Source: Candidatus Aalborgicola danicus
Lineage (GTDB): Bacteria; Pseudomonadota; Gammaproteobacteria; Burkholderiales; Burkholderiaceae_C
Direction of reading: 5' to 3'
Assembly: GCA_016703945.1 (NCBI GenBank)
Contig: JADJBC010000044.1
Coordinates: 372,001-436,000, forward strand
Length of the DNA stretch: 64,000 nucleotides
The notes under the pieces were generated by a model. That model was given only the letters and a program-made list of their open reading frames with translations, was not told the DNA's origin and made no database searches. The position numbers and the translations under genes are program-made. Positions 34,240 through 42,999 of the stretch are shown piece after piece (the stretch's first letter is position 1; every line of letters begins with the position of its first letter).

Positions 34240-35454
34240 ATGACACACAAGACATTACCCGAGGGCCTGGATCCGGATACGCTGGCCATTCGTGCGGCCG
34301 TTGATCGTAGCCAGTACGGCGAAAACTCCGAGGCGCTGTACCTGACCAGTGGTTATGTGCAGCCCACGGCGGAGGCCGCGGCGCGCCGCTTTGCCGGCGA
34401 TGAGGATGGTTTTACGTACGGTCGCTATGGCAATCCTACGGTGAGCAGTTTTGAGCAGCGCTTGGCGAGCATGGAAGGCACCGAAGCCGCCATGTCCACG
34501 GCGTCCGGCATGTCCGCCATACTGATGATGTGCATGGGCTTGCTGCAATCCGGCGACCATGTGGTGTGCTCGCAGTCCATGTTCGGATCCACCATCAAGC
34601 TCATCGGCTCGGACCTGGCCAAGTTTGGTGTGTTGTCCAGCTTTGTGTCGCAGACCGATGTGGATGCGTGGCGCGCGGCCGTGCGTCCGAACACCAAATT
34701 GTTGTTTGCCGAGACACCGACCAACCCGCTGACCGAAGTGTGTGACATCGCAGCCCTGGCGGACATTGCGCACACGGCCGGTGCTTTGCTGGCAGTGGAC
34801 AACTGTTTTGCCACCCCCGCACTGCAGCGGCCGGTGGAGCTGGGTGCCGACATCATCATGCATTCGGGCACCAAGTTTCTGGATGGCCAGGGCCGTGTCA
34901 TGGCGGGCGCCTTGTGTGCCAGTCAACAGATGGTCACCGAGAAATTTTTGCCCGTGCTCAAAAGTGGCGGCATGACCCTGGCGCCGTTCAATGCGTGGGT
35001 GGTACTTAAGGGGCTGGAGACTCTGGGCATTCGTATGCGCGCCCAGTCGGCCCAGGCGCTGGCCTTGGGTGAGTGGTTGGAAAACCACCCCACCGTGGAC
35101 CGCGTTTTTTATCCGGGCTTGGAGAGCCATCCCCAGCATCGCCTGGCCATGGCGCAGCAGGGTGGGCTTGGTGGTGCGGTGCTGTCGTTCGCCGTCAAGG
35201 CCAGCGACCCCGAGGCTGCACGCCAGCGGGCCTTCCACGTGCTGGACGCCATGCAGGTCATCTCCCTGGCCACCAATCTGGGTGACACCAAGACCATGGC
35301 CGCTCACCCGGCCAGCACCTCACACGGCCGCATGACCGAGGCGCAGCGTCAGGCGGCCGGCATTGGCCAGGGGCTGATCCGCGTGGCCGTGGGCCTGGAA
35401 CATATGGAAGACATAAAGACCGACCTCTTGCGCGGCCTGGATACCCTGACATGA
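34240..35454 (+). CDS. metZ: O-succinylhomoserine sulfhydrylase
   Basis: A 404-residue PLP enzyme of the Cys/Met metabolism family that makes homocysteine from O-succinylhomoserine and sulfide. ATASGMSAIL-like STASGMSAILMM, LLFAETPTNPLTEVCDI, AVDNCFATPALQRP and the PLP lysine in MHSGTKFLDGQGRVM are clear. Start ATG at 34240 follows GAAGAGAAG; a TTG six codons earlier overlaps the purF stop and is less likely. Cystathionine gamma-synthase is the main alternative, but the sequence and the purF-metZ context are typical of MetZ. Confidence 0.93.
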   Translation: MTHKTLPEGLDPDTLAIRAAVDRSQYGENSEALYLTSGYVQPTAEAAARRFAGDEDGFTYGRYGNPTVSSFEQRLASMEGTEAAMSTASGMSAILMMCMGLLQSGDHVVCSQSMFGSTIKLIGSDLAKFGVLSSFVSQTDVDAWRAAVRPNTKLLFAETPTNPLTEVCDIAALADIAHTAGALLAVDNCFATPALQRPVELGADIIMHSGTKFLDGQGRVMAGALCASQQMVTEKFLPVLKSGGMTLAPFNAWVVLKGLETLGIRMRAQSAQALALGEWLENHPTVDRVFYPGLESHPQHRLAMAQQGGLGGAVLSFAVKASDPEAARQRAFHVLDAMQVISLATNLGDTKTMAAHPASTSHGRMTEAQRQAAGIGQGLIRVAVGLEHMEDIKTDLLRGLDTLT

Positions 35455-36857
35455 CATCACGAAAAATTCGCACCCGCATCGCACCATCGCCCACCGGTTT
35501 TCTGCACCTGGGCACGGCCCGCACGGCCTTGTATTCCTGGGCCTATGCCCGCCACTTTGGTGGCGAGTTTGTGCTGCGTATTGAAGACACCGATGTGGCA
35601 CGCTCCACGCAGGATTCGGTGGACCAGATCCTGGAATCCATGCGCTGGCTGGGGCTGGACTACGACGAAGGCCCGATCTACCAGATGCAGCGCCTGGACC
35701 GCTACAAGGCAGTGATAGATCAGATGATTGCCGAGGGCAAGGCCTACCATTGCTACAGCACACCCGAAGAGCTGGAGGCCACGCGTGAAGCTAAGCGTGC
35801 CAAGGGGGAAAAGACCTTGTACGACGGTCGCTGGCGCCCCGCACCGGGCAAGACTCTGCCCGCCATTCCCGCTGGTGTGCAACCTGTCGTTCGCTTTTGT
35901 AACCCGCCGGATGGCGATGTCACCTGGGACGATCTGGTCAAGGGCCCCATCACCATCAGCAACCACGAGATTGACGACCTGATCATCGCGCGCACCGATG
36001 GTGTGCCTACGTACAACTTCGCGGTGGTGGTGGACGATTGGGACATGGAAATCAGCCATGTGTTTCGTGGTGATGAGCACATCAACAACACCCCGTGGCA
36101 GATCAATATCTTCAATGCGTTGGGTGCGCCGCTGCCGCATTTCGGCCATTGTCCGGTGATTTTGGGTGACGATGGGCAGAAGCTGTCCAAGCGCCGTGGC
36201 GCCGTTAGTGTGACGGCGTACGAAGAGGGCGGTTACCTGCCGGAAGCCATGCTCAACTACCTGGCACGGCTGGGCTGGAGCCATGGTGACGAAGAGTTGT
36301 TCAGCAGCGAGCAATTGGTGGCGTGGTTTGACGGCACCCACCTGAACAAGAGCCCCGCGCAATGGGATCCGGTCAAGCTGTTGTGGGTCAACGCCCATTA
36401 CATCAGACTAGCGGACAACACGCGCCTGGCGAACCTGGTCGCGCTGCAGTTGGTCAAGCTGGGCATCCCGTTGGAGGCAGAAACCATCGCCACCCATCTG
36501 CCGCAGGTCTGTGCCTTGCTCAAGGACCGTTGCGACACCACCGTTGCGTTGGCCACCTGGGCCGCCAAGTTTTATGGCGACGTGACCCCGGACGCGACAG
36601 AGCATGCACAACACGTGACCGACGCGGTGCGCCCGGCAATTGCCCTGTTGGCTGCCAAGTTGGAAGTATGTACGTGGGACAAGGCAGCAATCGCAGCGGC
36701 AATCAAGGAGGTGCTGGCGGCCCACGCAATAAAAATGCCCCAACTGGCGATGCCGGTGCGGGTTTTGGTGATGGGCACGGCACAAACGCCGTCGCTGGAT
36801 TCGGTGCTGGAAATCTGCGGTCGAGAAAAAGTCATTGGCAGACTTGCGAAAGCCTGA
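35451..36857 (+). CDS. gltX: Glutamyl-tRNA synthetase
   Basis: A 468-residue class I synthetase. HIGH-type motif APSPTGFLHLGTART is at the N-terminus, EDTDVARSTQDSVDQIL follows, and the KMSKS-type motif appears as KLSKRRG. The ATG overlaps the metZ stop (ATGA), so translation is coupled. A tRNA-Glu gene lies 206 bases downstream. Confidence 0.97.
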   Translation: MTSRKIRTRIAPSPTGFLHLGTARTALYSWAYARHFGGEFVLRIEDTDVARSTQDSVDQILESMRWLGLDYDEGPIYQMQRLDRYKAVIDQMIAEGKAYHCYSTPEELEATREAKRAKGEKTLYDGRWRPAPGKTLPAIPAGVQPVVRFCNPPDGDVTWDDLVKGPITISNHEIDDLIIARTDGVPTYNFAVVVDDWDMEISHVFRGDEHINNTPWQINIFNALGAPLPHFGHCPVILGDDGQKLSKRRGAVSVTAYEEGGYLPEAMLNYLARLGWSHGDEELFSSEQLVAWFDGTHLNKSPAQWDPVKLLWVNAHYIRLADNTRLANLVALQLVKLGIPLEAETIATHLPQVCALLKDRCDTTVALATWAAKFYGDVTPDATEHAQHVTDAVRPAIALLAAKLEVCTWDKAAIAAAIKEVLAAHAIKMPQLAMPVRVLVMGTAQTPSLDSVLEICGREKVIGRLAKA

Positions 36858-36873
36858 TTTCTAAGGCTATAAT
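36844..36873 (+). promoter_or_regulatory. Putative sigma-70 promoter for the tRNA cluster
   Basis: TTGCGA (36844-36849) and a perfect TATAAT (36868-36873), 18 bases apart, overlapping the gltX stop. Transcription would start near 36880, about 75 bases before tRNA-Ala. Confidence 0.65.
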
Positions 36874-36954
36874 TTGAGGCTCGGAAATTGAGATTGCTGT
36901 CAAAAGCTTTCTCAGGTTGCTTCAAAGTAATTTGACAGTGATCGTAGGGTATCA

Positions 36955-37030
<76 letters not shown>

Positions 37031-37062
37031 AAGTTTTCGAGAGCGGATCAGTCCAAGGTTTT

Positions 37063-37138
37063 GACCCCATCGTCTAGAGGCCTAGGACACTACCCTTTCA
37101 CGGTAGGTACCGGGGTTCGAATCCCCGTGGGGTCGCCA
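37063..37138 (+). tRNA. tRNA-Glu (TTC)
   Basis: 76 bases with GACCCCA / TGGGGTC acceptor stem, anticodon loop CTTTCAC (TTC), GGTTCGAATCC T arm and encoded CCA. Confidence 0.97.
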
Positions 37139-37233
37139 AGATTCATCGCAAGATGATCGAAGCGCAAGTTGGTAACAGCCAGTCCGCAAGGGCCGGCGAC
37201 TTGGCTCGAAAGAGCGAATGGTTACCGCTACCA

Positions 37234-37310
37234 GGAGTGGTAGTTCAGTTGGTTAGAATACCGGCCTGTCACGCCGGGGGTCGCGGGTTCGAGTCCCGTC
37301 CACTCCGCCA
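37234..37310 (+). tRNA. tRNA-Asp (GTC)
   Basis: 77 bases with GGAGTGG / CCACTCC acceptor stem, anticodon arm CCGGC-CTGTCAC-GCCGG reading GTC, GGTTCGAGTCC T arm and encoded CCA. Confidence 0.97.
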
Positions 37311-37317
37311 AGTATTG

Positions 37318-37351
37318 AGCCCTAAGTGATTGATTCACTTGGGGCTTTTTT
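37318..37351 (+). terminator. Rho-independent terminator of the tRNA cluster
   Basis: Stem AGCCCTAAGTGA / TTCACTTGGGGCT (one G-T pair) with a short loop and six T residues, immediately after tRNA-Asp. Confidence 0.88.
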
Positions 37352-37388
37352 ACGGCTGGCGCGCATTGGTCCCTCACATTCAGCACCC

Positions 37389-38033
37389 ATGGAAATCATC
37401 ACCTTTTTGATCGACTTCATCCTGCACGTGGACAGATACCTCGAAGCATTTGTCCAGAACTACGGGGCCTGGGTGTACGCCCTGTTGTTCTTGATCATTT
37501 TTGTGGAAACAGGTGTGGTGGTCATGCCATTCTTGCCGGGTGACTCGCTGCTGTTTGTGGTGGGCGCCATGTGCGGGGCGGGCCTGATGAGCTTTCCTGC
37601 TGTAGTCAGTGTGCTAGTGGTGGCCGCAATTCTCGGTGACCAGTGCAACTACTCAATTGGCCGCTACTTCGGGCCAAAGGTGTTTCATTGGGAGCAGTCC
37701 CGCTTCTTCAACAAGGCGGCGTTTGACAAGGCGCACAACTTTTACGAAACCTACGGCGGCTTCACCATCATTGCTGCACGGTTCATGCCGTTCCTGCGCA
37801 CCTTTGTGCCCTTTGTGGGCGGTGTGGCAGAGATGAACCGTGCCAAGTTCACGTTCTTCAACGTGGTGGGCGCTGTGTTCTGGGTGCTGGGCATCTGTAC
37901 TGCGGGTTATTTTCTGGGCAGCTTCCCCTGGGTCAAGCAGAACCTGGACAAAATCATTTGGGCCATGATTCTGATTCCGGGTCTGGTTGTTCTTTGGGGT
38001 GCCTGGCGCTCGCGTCGCAAGATTTCGGCCTGA
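37389..38033 (+). CDS. DedA-family membrane protein
   Basis: A 214-residue protein with the DedA/VTT (SNARE-associated) domain: ETGVVVMPFLPGDSLLF, LGDQCNYSIGRYFG and RFMPFLRTFVPFVGGVAEM. DedA proteins are linked to membrane-potential homeostasis and lipid-carrier (undecaprenyl-phosphate) or phospholipid flipping. The ATG at 37389 is used because the upstream in-frame codons run into the tRNA terminator. Confidence 0.93.
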   Translation: MEIITFLIDFILHVDRYLEAFVQNYGAWVYALLFLIIFVETGVVVMPFLPGDSLLFVVGAMCGAGLMSFPAVVSVLVVAAILGDQCNYSIGRYFGPKVFHWEQSRFFNKAAFDKAHNFYETYGGFTIIAARFMPFLRTFVPFVGGVAEMNRAKFTFFNVVGAVFWVLGICTAGYFLGSFPWVKQNLDKIIWAMILIPGLVVLWGAWRSRRKISA

Positions 38034-38052
38034 TCTTTGCCGAGCACGGAGC

Positions 38053-39480
38053 TCAACTGCGGCTGCGGTTGCGCGCCAGTGGTGGGTTTTTGGAGAAGTA
38101 ACGTTCTATGCCGCGCATCAGGGCGTCGGCCAGCCGCGTTAGAAAGACCTCGCTGTTGAGTTTGATCTCTTCCGTGGGGTTGCTGATAAAAGCGGCTTCC
38201 ACGAGTACGCTTGGAATGTCGGGTGCCTTCAGAACGGCAAAAGCTGCCTGCTCGACCTTGGGTTTGTGAAGCTTGCCCACACGGCCAATTTCACCCAACA
38301 GGGTGCCGCCGAGTTTGAGGCTGTCATTGATCTGCGCCGTGGTGCTCATGTCCAGCAAGGCCCGCTGCACCGTGGCATCCTTGCTTCGCACATTGATACC
38401 ACCGACCAGATCGGCCTTGTTTTCCTTGGCTGCCATCCAGCGTGCGGCGCTGCTCGACGCGCCGCCCTGGCTCAACGCAAACACGCTGGCACCTTGGGGG
38501 TCTGGCGTAAAGAAGGCGTCGGCGTGCAAGCTGACAAACAGATCGGCCTGAACCCGCCGGGCTTTTTGCACCCGCACCTGCAGTGGTACAAAAAAATCTC
38601 CATCACGCGTGAGGTAGGCCCGCATGGCGTTGCCATTGACGCTGGTGGCATTGATGCGGTCTCGCAAAAGGTGGGCCAAGCGCAGTACCACATCTTTTTC
38701 CCGTGTACCGCCTGGACCGACCGCGCCAGGGTCTTCACCGCCGTGGCCCGGATCCAGGGCGATGATGATGAGCCGATCAATCGTGGTGGCGGGTAGGGCA
38801 TCCGTTTTTGCAGCTTTCTTAGTGCTATTTGGACCTCCAGCCCTCGTGGATTCTGCCTGACCAGCTATCGATTTCGTAGTGGATGGCAATGGGCCGGCCA
38901 CATCCGGTGGGCTGGGCTTGGTGGCCTGTTGCGCGATCAATTCGCCCAACGGGTCGGCGCTGGCGCTGGCCGCCGAAGACGCTGCCGCCAAGGGTGCAGG
39001 CGCCGGATTGGGCTTGGCAGAGTTGTCTTGCAAGCGCTGGGCAATCAGTTCTTCCAGTGGGTCGGTTTCCTGCGCAGGGTAGAGGTCGAGCACCAGCCGG
39101 TGTTGGTAGGCCGCCACTGGCGTTAATGAAAACACCTGCGGCCGGATGGGCAGCTTCAGGTCGAGAACCAGGCGCACCACGCCGGGGCTGAATTGGCCGA
39201 CGCGGATGCCAGCGATATTGGGGTCATCGGCGCGTACCTTGGCCACCAGCTCCTTTAGAGCCGGGTTGAGGGTGATACCTTCAATGTCGACTGCAAGCCG
39301 AGGTGGCATGGGCACAAAGTGTGGTGTTGCCACCAGTGCGCCATCCGACTCAATGGTGACGCGCGAATAGTCGTGCGCCGGCCAGACGCGTACCGTCAGA
39401 ATCGTCGCTCCGTGTGCCAGTTCTTGCAGTCCCAGGGCCAGTACCACACTGCCGGTTTGCAACAGGGTGCGTCGCTTCAC
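38053..39480 (-). CDS. amiC: N-acetylmuramoyl-L-alanine amidase AmiC-type
   Basis: A 475-residue periplasmic septum-splitting amidase. The N-terminus MKRRTLLQTG is a Tat-type signal, as in AmiC. An AMIN domain covers about residues 25-150 (LTVRVWPAHDYSRVTIESDG). After a Ser/Ala/Pro linker the zinc Amidase_3 domain runs from about 235 (IALDPGHGGEDPGAVGPGG, SLHADAFF, VLVEAAFISNPTE). Residues about 200-219 of the linker are encoded by a copy of the intergenic repeat. It overlaps tsaE by four bases. Confidence 0.95.
   Translation of the reverse strand: MKRRTLLQTGSVVLALGLQELAHGATILTVRVWPAHDYSRVTIESDGALVATPHFVPMPPRLAVDIEGITLNPALKELVAKVRADDPNIAGIRVGQFSPGVVRLVLDLKLPIRPQVFSLTPVAAYQHRLVLDLYPAQETDPLEELIAQRLQDNSAKPNPAPAPLAAASSAASASADPLGELIAQQATKPSPPDVAGPLPSTTKSIAGQAESTRAGGPNSTKKAAKTDALPATTIDRLIIIALDPGHGGEDPGAVGPGGTREKDVVLRLAHLLRDRINATSVNGNAMRAYLTRDGDFFVPLQVRVQKARRVQADLFVSLHADAFFTPDPQGASVFALSQGGASSSAARWMAAKENKADLVGGINVRSKDATVQRALLDMSTTAQINDSLKLGGTLLGEIGRVGKLHKPKVEQAAFAVLKAPDIPSVLVEAAFISNPTEEIKLNSEVFLTRLADALMRGIERYFSKNPPLARNRSRS
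38823..38879 (-). repeat. Intergenic repeat inside amiC, copy 7
   Basis: On the minus strand it reads ctacgaaatcgatagctgg, then tcaggcagaatccacgaggg and ctggaggtccaaatagca, matching the repeat along its whole length. It is translated as the linker SIAGQAESTRAGGPN of AmiC. Confidence 0.8.
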
Positions 39481-39983
39481 TGCGTGGACCCCTGCTCGGT
39501 GGCGGCGCGCAGCATGGCGACTCCAACGTTTGAGTTGGCACTCAGGGTCGCCGTACGGGCGGTCTCACTGAGCGCGTGGAGTGTGATGTCCAAGTCGGCC
39601 GTTGGCAGCAGGGGGCCGGCTTTTTCAGGCCACTCGGTCAGCTTGAGCCCCGGGCTCGCAAAGATGTCTCGGAATCCAGCTTCTTCCCATTCCCGTGGGT
39701 TGGCAAAGCGGTAAAAATCGAAGTGCCAGATGTTCAGTCCAGGCAATTCATAGGGTTCAACCACAGCATAGGTGGGGCTTTTGATGCGCCCTTCCACGCC
39801 CAATGCACGCAACAAGTGGCGCACCAGTGTGGTTTTTCCGGCACCCAGATCGCCATGCAGCGCAATGAATGCATGGTGGAGGGAGTTCTGTGCTGCCAGT
39901 GCTTCGGCAAACACCTGTGTGGCGTGTTCAGTGGGCCAGTGCAGGGTTTTTACAATGGGGATGTGACGATCAACAGCACTCAA
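39477..39983 (-). CDS. tsaE: tRNA threonylcarbamoyladenosine synthesis ATPase TsaE
   Basis: A 168-residue P-loop protein required with TsaB and TsaD for t6A modification of tRNAs. Walker A is LHGDLGAGKTTLVRHLLRAL, followed by the family's IKSPTYAVVEPYEL and WHFDFYRFANPREWEEAG. The only good start is a TTG at 39983, which overlaps the start of the divergent queG gene by 21 bases. The C-terminus overlaps amiC, so they are probably co-translated. Confidence 0.93.
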   Translation of the reverse strand: MSAVDRHIPIVKTLHWPTEHATQVFAEALAAQNSLHHAFIALHGDLGAGKTTLVRHLLRALGVEGRIKSPTYAVVEPYELPGLNIWHFDFYRFANPREWEEAGFRDIFASPGLKLTEWPEKAGPLLPTADLDITLHALSETARTATLSANSNVGVAMLRAATEQGSTQ

Positions 39984-41060
39984 TTCGATAACAACCTATT
40001 GGTTTCTCGCATACAGGCTTGGGCCCGGGAACTTGGATTCTCCCAAATTGGCGTGGCCGGTGTGGATTTATCGTCAGCCGAGCCCGGCTTAAGCGCCTGG
40101 TTGGCCCGGGGTTTTCATGGTGACATGGCCTATATGGCCAACCACGGCCTCAAGCGCGCACGCCCGGCCGAGCTGGTGCCCGGCACTGTGAGTGTGATCA
40201 CCGCCCGCATGGACTACCTGCCGAAAAACACGCCCGATGGCTGGCCGACGCTGGAATTGGAGCGATTGCATCGTCCTTCCGAGGGCATTGTTTCGGTCTA
40301 CGCTCGGGGGCGGGACTACCACAAGGTGCTGCGTGGCCGTCTGCAGAAACTCAGTGAGCGTATCGCGGCCGACATCGGGCCGTTTGGCCATCGTGTGTTC
40401 ACCGATTCCGCGCCGGTGCTGGAAGCCGAGCTGGCCGCACGCAGCGGCCAGGGTTGGCGCGGCAAACACACATTGCTGCTGAACCGGGACGCCGGTTCGA
40501 TGTTTTTTCTGGGCGAAATCTATGTGGACGTTGTGCTGCCTGCAAGCCCGGCGGTGCAAGAACATTGTGGTTCCTGCAATGCGTGTATCGACGTATGCCC
40601 GACACAGGCCATTGTTGCGCCGCAGCGGCTGGATGCCCGGCGCTGCATCTCCTACCTGACCATCGAACATGCGGGGCCGATACCGATGGAGTTTCGCGTG
40701 GCAATCGGCAACCGGGTCTATGGTTGCGACGACTGCCAACTGGTGTGCCCGTGGAACAAATTTGCCCAGCGCAGCCCTCTGGCCGACTTTGATCCGCGAG
40801 AAGGACTCAGCGGGCAGCACTTAATCCAGTTGTTCGAATGGACCGAGGATGAGTTTCTGTCGCGCACCGAGGGCAGCCCGATTCGGCGCATTGGATACGA
40901 GCGTTGGCAACGCAACATCGCGGTGGCTTTGGGCAATGCGCTGCGTGGGGGCGCAGACGTTCGCGCTGCGCTGTTGCGACACGAGGGTCACCCCAGCGCG
41001 CTGGTGCGCGAACACGTCCTGTGGGCGTTGGTGCAAGGTGAGGCTCACGCTGTGCGATGA
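39963..41060 (+). CDS. queG: Epoxyqueuosine reductase
   Basis: A 365-residue cobalamin- and [4Fe-4S]-dependent enzyme that reduces epoxyqueuosine to queuosine in tRNA. Two cluster motifs are seen: CGSCNACIDVCPTQAI and CDDCQLVCPWNKFAQ. MDYLPKN and YARGRDYHKVLR are diagnostic of the family. A GTG start at 39963 fits the family N-terminus; the frame is open for a further 129 codons upstream but that part is the antisense of tsaE. Confidence 0.95.
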   Translation: MTINSTQFDNNLLVSRIQAWARELGFSQIGVAGVDLSSAEPGLSAWLARGFHGDMAYMANHGLKRARPAELVPGTVSVITARMDYLPKNTPDGWPTLELERLHRPSEGIVSVYARGRDYHKVLRGRLQKLSERIAADIGPFGHRVFTDSAPVLEAELAARSGQGWRGKHTLLLNRDAGSMFFLGEIYVDVVLPASPAVQEHCGSCNACIDVCPTQAIVAPQRLDARRCISYLTIEHAGPIPMEFRVAIGNRVYGCDDCQLVCPWNKFAQRSPLADFDPREGLSGQHLIQLFEWTEDEFLSRTEGSPIRRIGYERWQRNIAVALGNALRGGADVRAALLRHEGHPSALVREHVLWALVQGEAHAVR

Positions 41061-41089
41061 TCCCGCGAAAAACAAGGGGCACTTCCTGT

Positions 41090-42859
41090 ATGCGACTACC
41101 CAATCTGCTGGCCAGCAAGAACGGTCGATTGACCGCCTTTTTTCTTTTGTATTTGACTGAGGGCATTCCCTTGGGCTTTGCCGCGACAGCCGTGGCCACC
41201 CGATTGCGCCGTCTGGATGTGGGTCCAGCGGAAATCGGAGCCTTTGTGGGCTCGTTCTATTTGCCGTGGGCCTTCAAGTGGGCTTTCGGACCTCTGGTCG
41301 ATGTTTTTTCATCGGACCGATGGGGCCGCCGCCGGGGCTGGATTCTGGGAACCCAGGTCATGATGGCACTCACGCTGCTGTCTACCGTGATGCTGGACTT
41401 GCCGCAGCAACTGGGCCTGTTCACGATGATCCTCTTGGTGCACAACACGTTTGGTGCCATGCAGGACGTGGCCATTGATGCCTTGGCTTGCAGCACGCTG
41501 CAGGAGAGCGAACGCGGCCTGGCCAACGGCATGATGTTTGGCGGGGCCATGATTGGCAGCATGTTGGGCGGCAGCGGCGTATTGTTTCTCAGCGGCGTCA
41601 CCGGGTTTCAGCCCACCTTCTTTTTTGTCGCCGGTTGCATATTGGCCGTAACGGCCTTCGTGGTGCTGCCCATGAAAGAGGCCCCAGGCCCGGCACGTGT
41701 CGCAGTCGTGGGTTCCAAACTCGCCCAGGCAGGGCGCGAGATGCGTGTGTTCGCTGTCGACGCGTTCCGTTCGTTTTTGGGCAGCCCCGGGGCCTTTGGT
41801 GGCCTGCTGTTTGCGCTGCTGCCAGCCGGGGCCATGTGCCTGGGCTTGGCTTTGCAATCGAATCTGGCGGTGGAGTTGGGCATGGACGATGACCAGGTGG
41901 CGGCCCTTGGTGTTTGGTCCTCGATTCTGAATGCCGGTTTTTGTGTACTGGGCGGCTACCTGTCTGACAAATTTGGCCGCAGGCGCACGCTGTTTGTGTA
42001 CCTGGCACTGATGAGTCTGCCGGTGTTCTACCTGATGAACGAGCTCTCCCGTTTTGGCTGGATCATGCCGGTGGCTGCGAATGCAGAAAACCGCCCGGTT
42101 GTACCGGCGGCGCTGGTAACAGCCTTCTGGGTGGCAACACTGGCCTATTCGGTTGTGCAAGGGCTGATGTATGGCACCCGCTCGGCCATCATGATGGATG
42201 TGACCAACCCTGCCGTGGCAGCCACCCAGTTCACTGCCTACATGGCGTTGATGAATCTGGCGATTTCGTATTCCGCGACCTGGCAGGGTATCGCTATCGA
42301 GGCTTGGGGCTACCCGACCACCATGCTGGTGGATGGTATTTTTGGGTTGGCCTGTCTGTTGGTTTTGCCGTGGCTCAAACGCTCCCAAGACGCGGTCGCC
42401 TTGGATCCCGGGCAACCCGGTAGCGCGACGGGCTTTGTCGATGCCCTGGGCCCCCGGCGGGCGCAGCGTCTGGCCACCGGCCTTGGGCTGTTATGTCTGG
42501 CCTGGGTGCCGTCCACCATCTGGAGCGAGATCTTTGGTGCTGGCAAGCCGATTGTCGGCACGCTGTTCACCGTGATCTTCATTGCGTCGGCGTTGTTCCT
42601 GCTGGCCGGGCGTGCCGTGCTGGGCGATGCGGGTGGTCACACGGTGCGGCTGGGCGTCTGGGTGGCTCCGTTGCTGATCCTGCTGCACGCCCGCTACTAC
42701 CTGAACGCCATTGCCAGCTGGTTGCCATCCGGTATCGATGCGGCCAGCTTTGTGGCTGGCGCGCAAAACGCCATGATGGGGGTGGCCGTGCTGGCGGGCG
42801 TGCTGCTGCTGCGCCTGGGCGCTCAACCCTGGAAGCAGATGGAAGCGGGCGCGTCCTGA
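41090..42859 (+). CDS. AmpG-like MFS transporter
   Basis: A 589-residue multi-helix permease of the major facilitator superfamily. The loop FSSDRWGRRRGWILGTQVM and the segments LYLTEGIPLGFAATAVATRL and VDGIFGLACLLVL resemble AmpG-type muropeptide or acyl-CoA/PAT-like transporters. The cargo is not settled. The ATG at 41090 has AGGGG upstream; an ATG at 41057 overlapping the queG stop (ATGA) is an alternative that would add 11 residues. Confidence 0.85.
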   Translation: MRLPNLLASKNGRLTAFFLLYLTEGIPLGFAATAVATRLRRLDVGPAEIGAFVGSFYLPWAFKWAFGPLVDVFSSDRWGRRRGWILGTQVMMALTLLSTVMLDLPQQLGLFTMILLVHNTFGAMQDVAIDALACSTLQESERGLANGMMFGGAMIGSMLGGSGVLFLSGVTGFQPTFFFVAGCILAVTAFVVLPMKEAPGPARVAVVGSKLAQAGREMRVFAVDAFRSFLGSPGAFGGLLFALLPAGAMCLGLALQSNLAVELGMDDDQVAALGVWSSILNAGFCVLGGYLSDKFGRRRTLFVYLALMSLPVFYLMNELSRFGWIMPVAANAENRPVVPAALVTAFWVATLAYSVVQGLMYGTRSAIMMDVTNPAVAATQFTAYMALMNLAISYSATWQGIAIEAWGYPTTMLVDGIFGLACLLVLPWLKRSQDAVALDPGQPGSATGFVDALGPRRAQRLATGLGLLCLAWVPSTIWSEIFGAGKPIVGTLFTVIFIASALFLLAGRAVLGDAGGHTVRLGVWVAPLLILLHARYYLNAIASWLPSGIDAASFVAGAQNAMMGVAVLAGVLLLRLGAQPWKQMEAGAS

Positions 42860-42895
42860 CCGGGGTGGAGCCTGGGCCGTAGCTGGCAGGTGAAT

Positions 42896-42950
42896 TGCTC
42901 TTGTATTTGTAGCAAACTATCTATATTCCACGTGGGCTAGATGCCAATTT
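42896..42950 (+). repeat. Comamonadaceae-type intergenic repeat, copy 8
   Basis: Reads gctcttgtatttgtagcaaa, a middle and cgtgggctagatgccaattt. It lies between the converging MFS and AEC genes. Confidence 0.7.
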
Positions 42951-42999
42951 TACTTATAACTTTGGCGAGAAGACCCAAAATGGGCATAAAACGAGTGCA

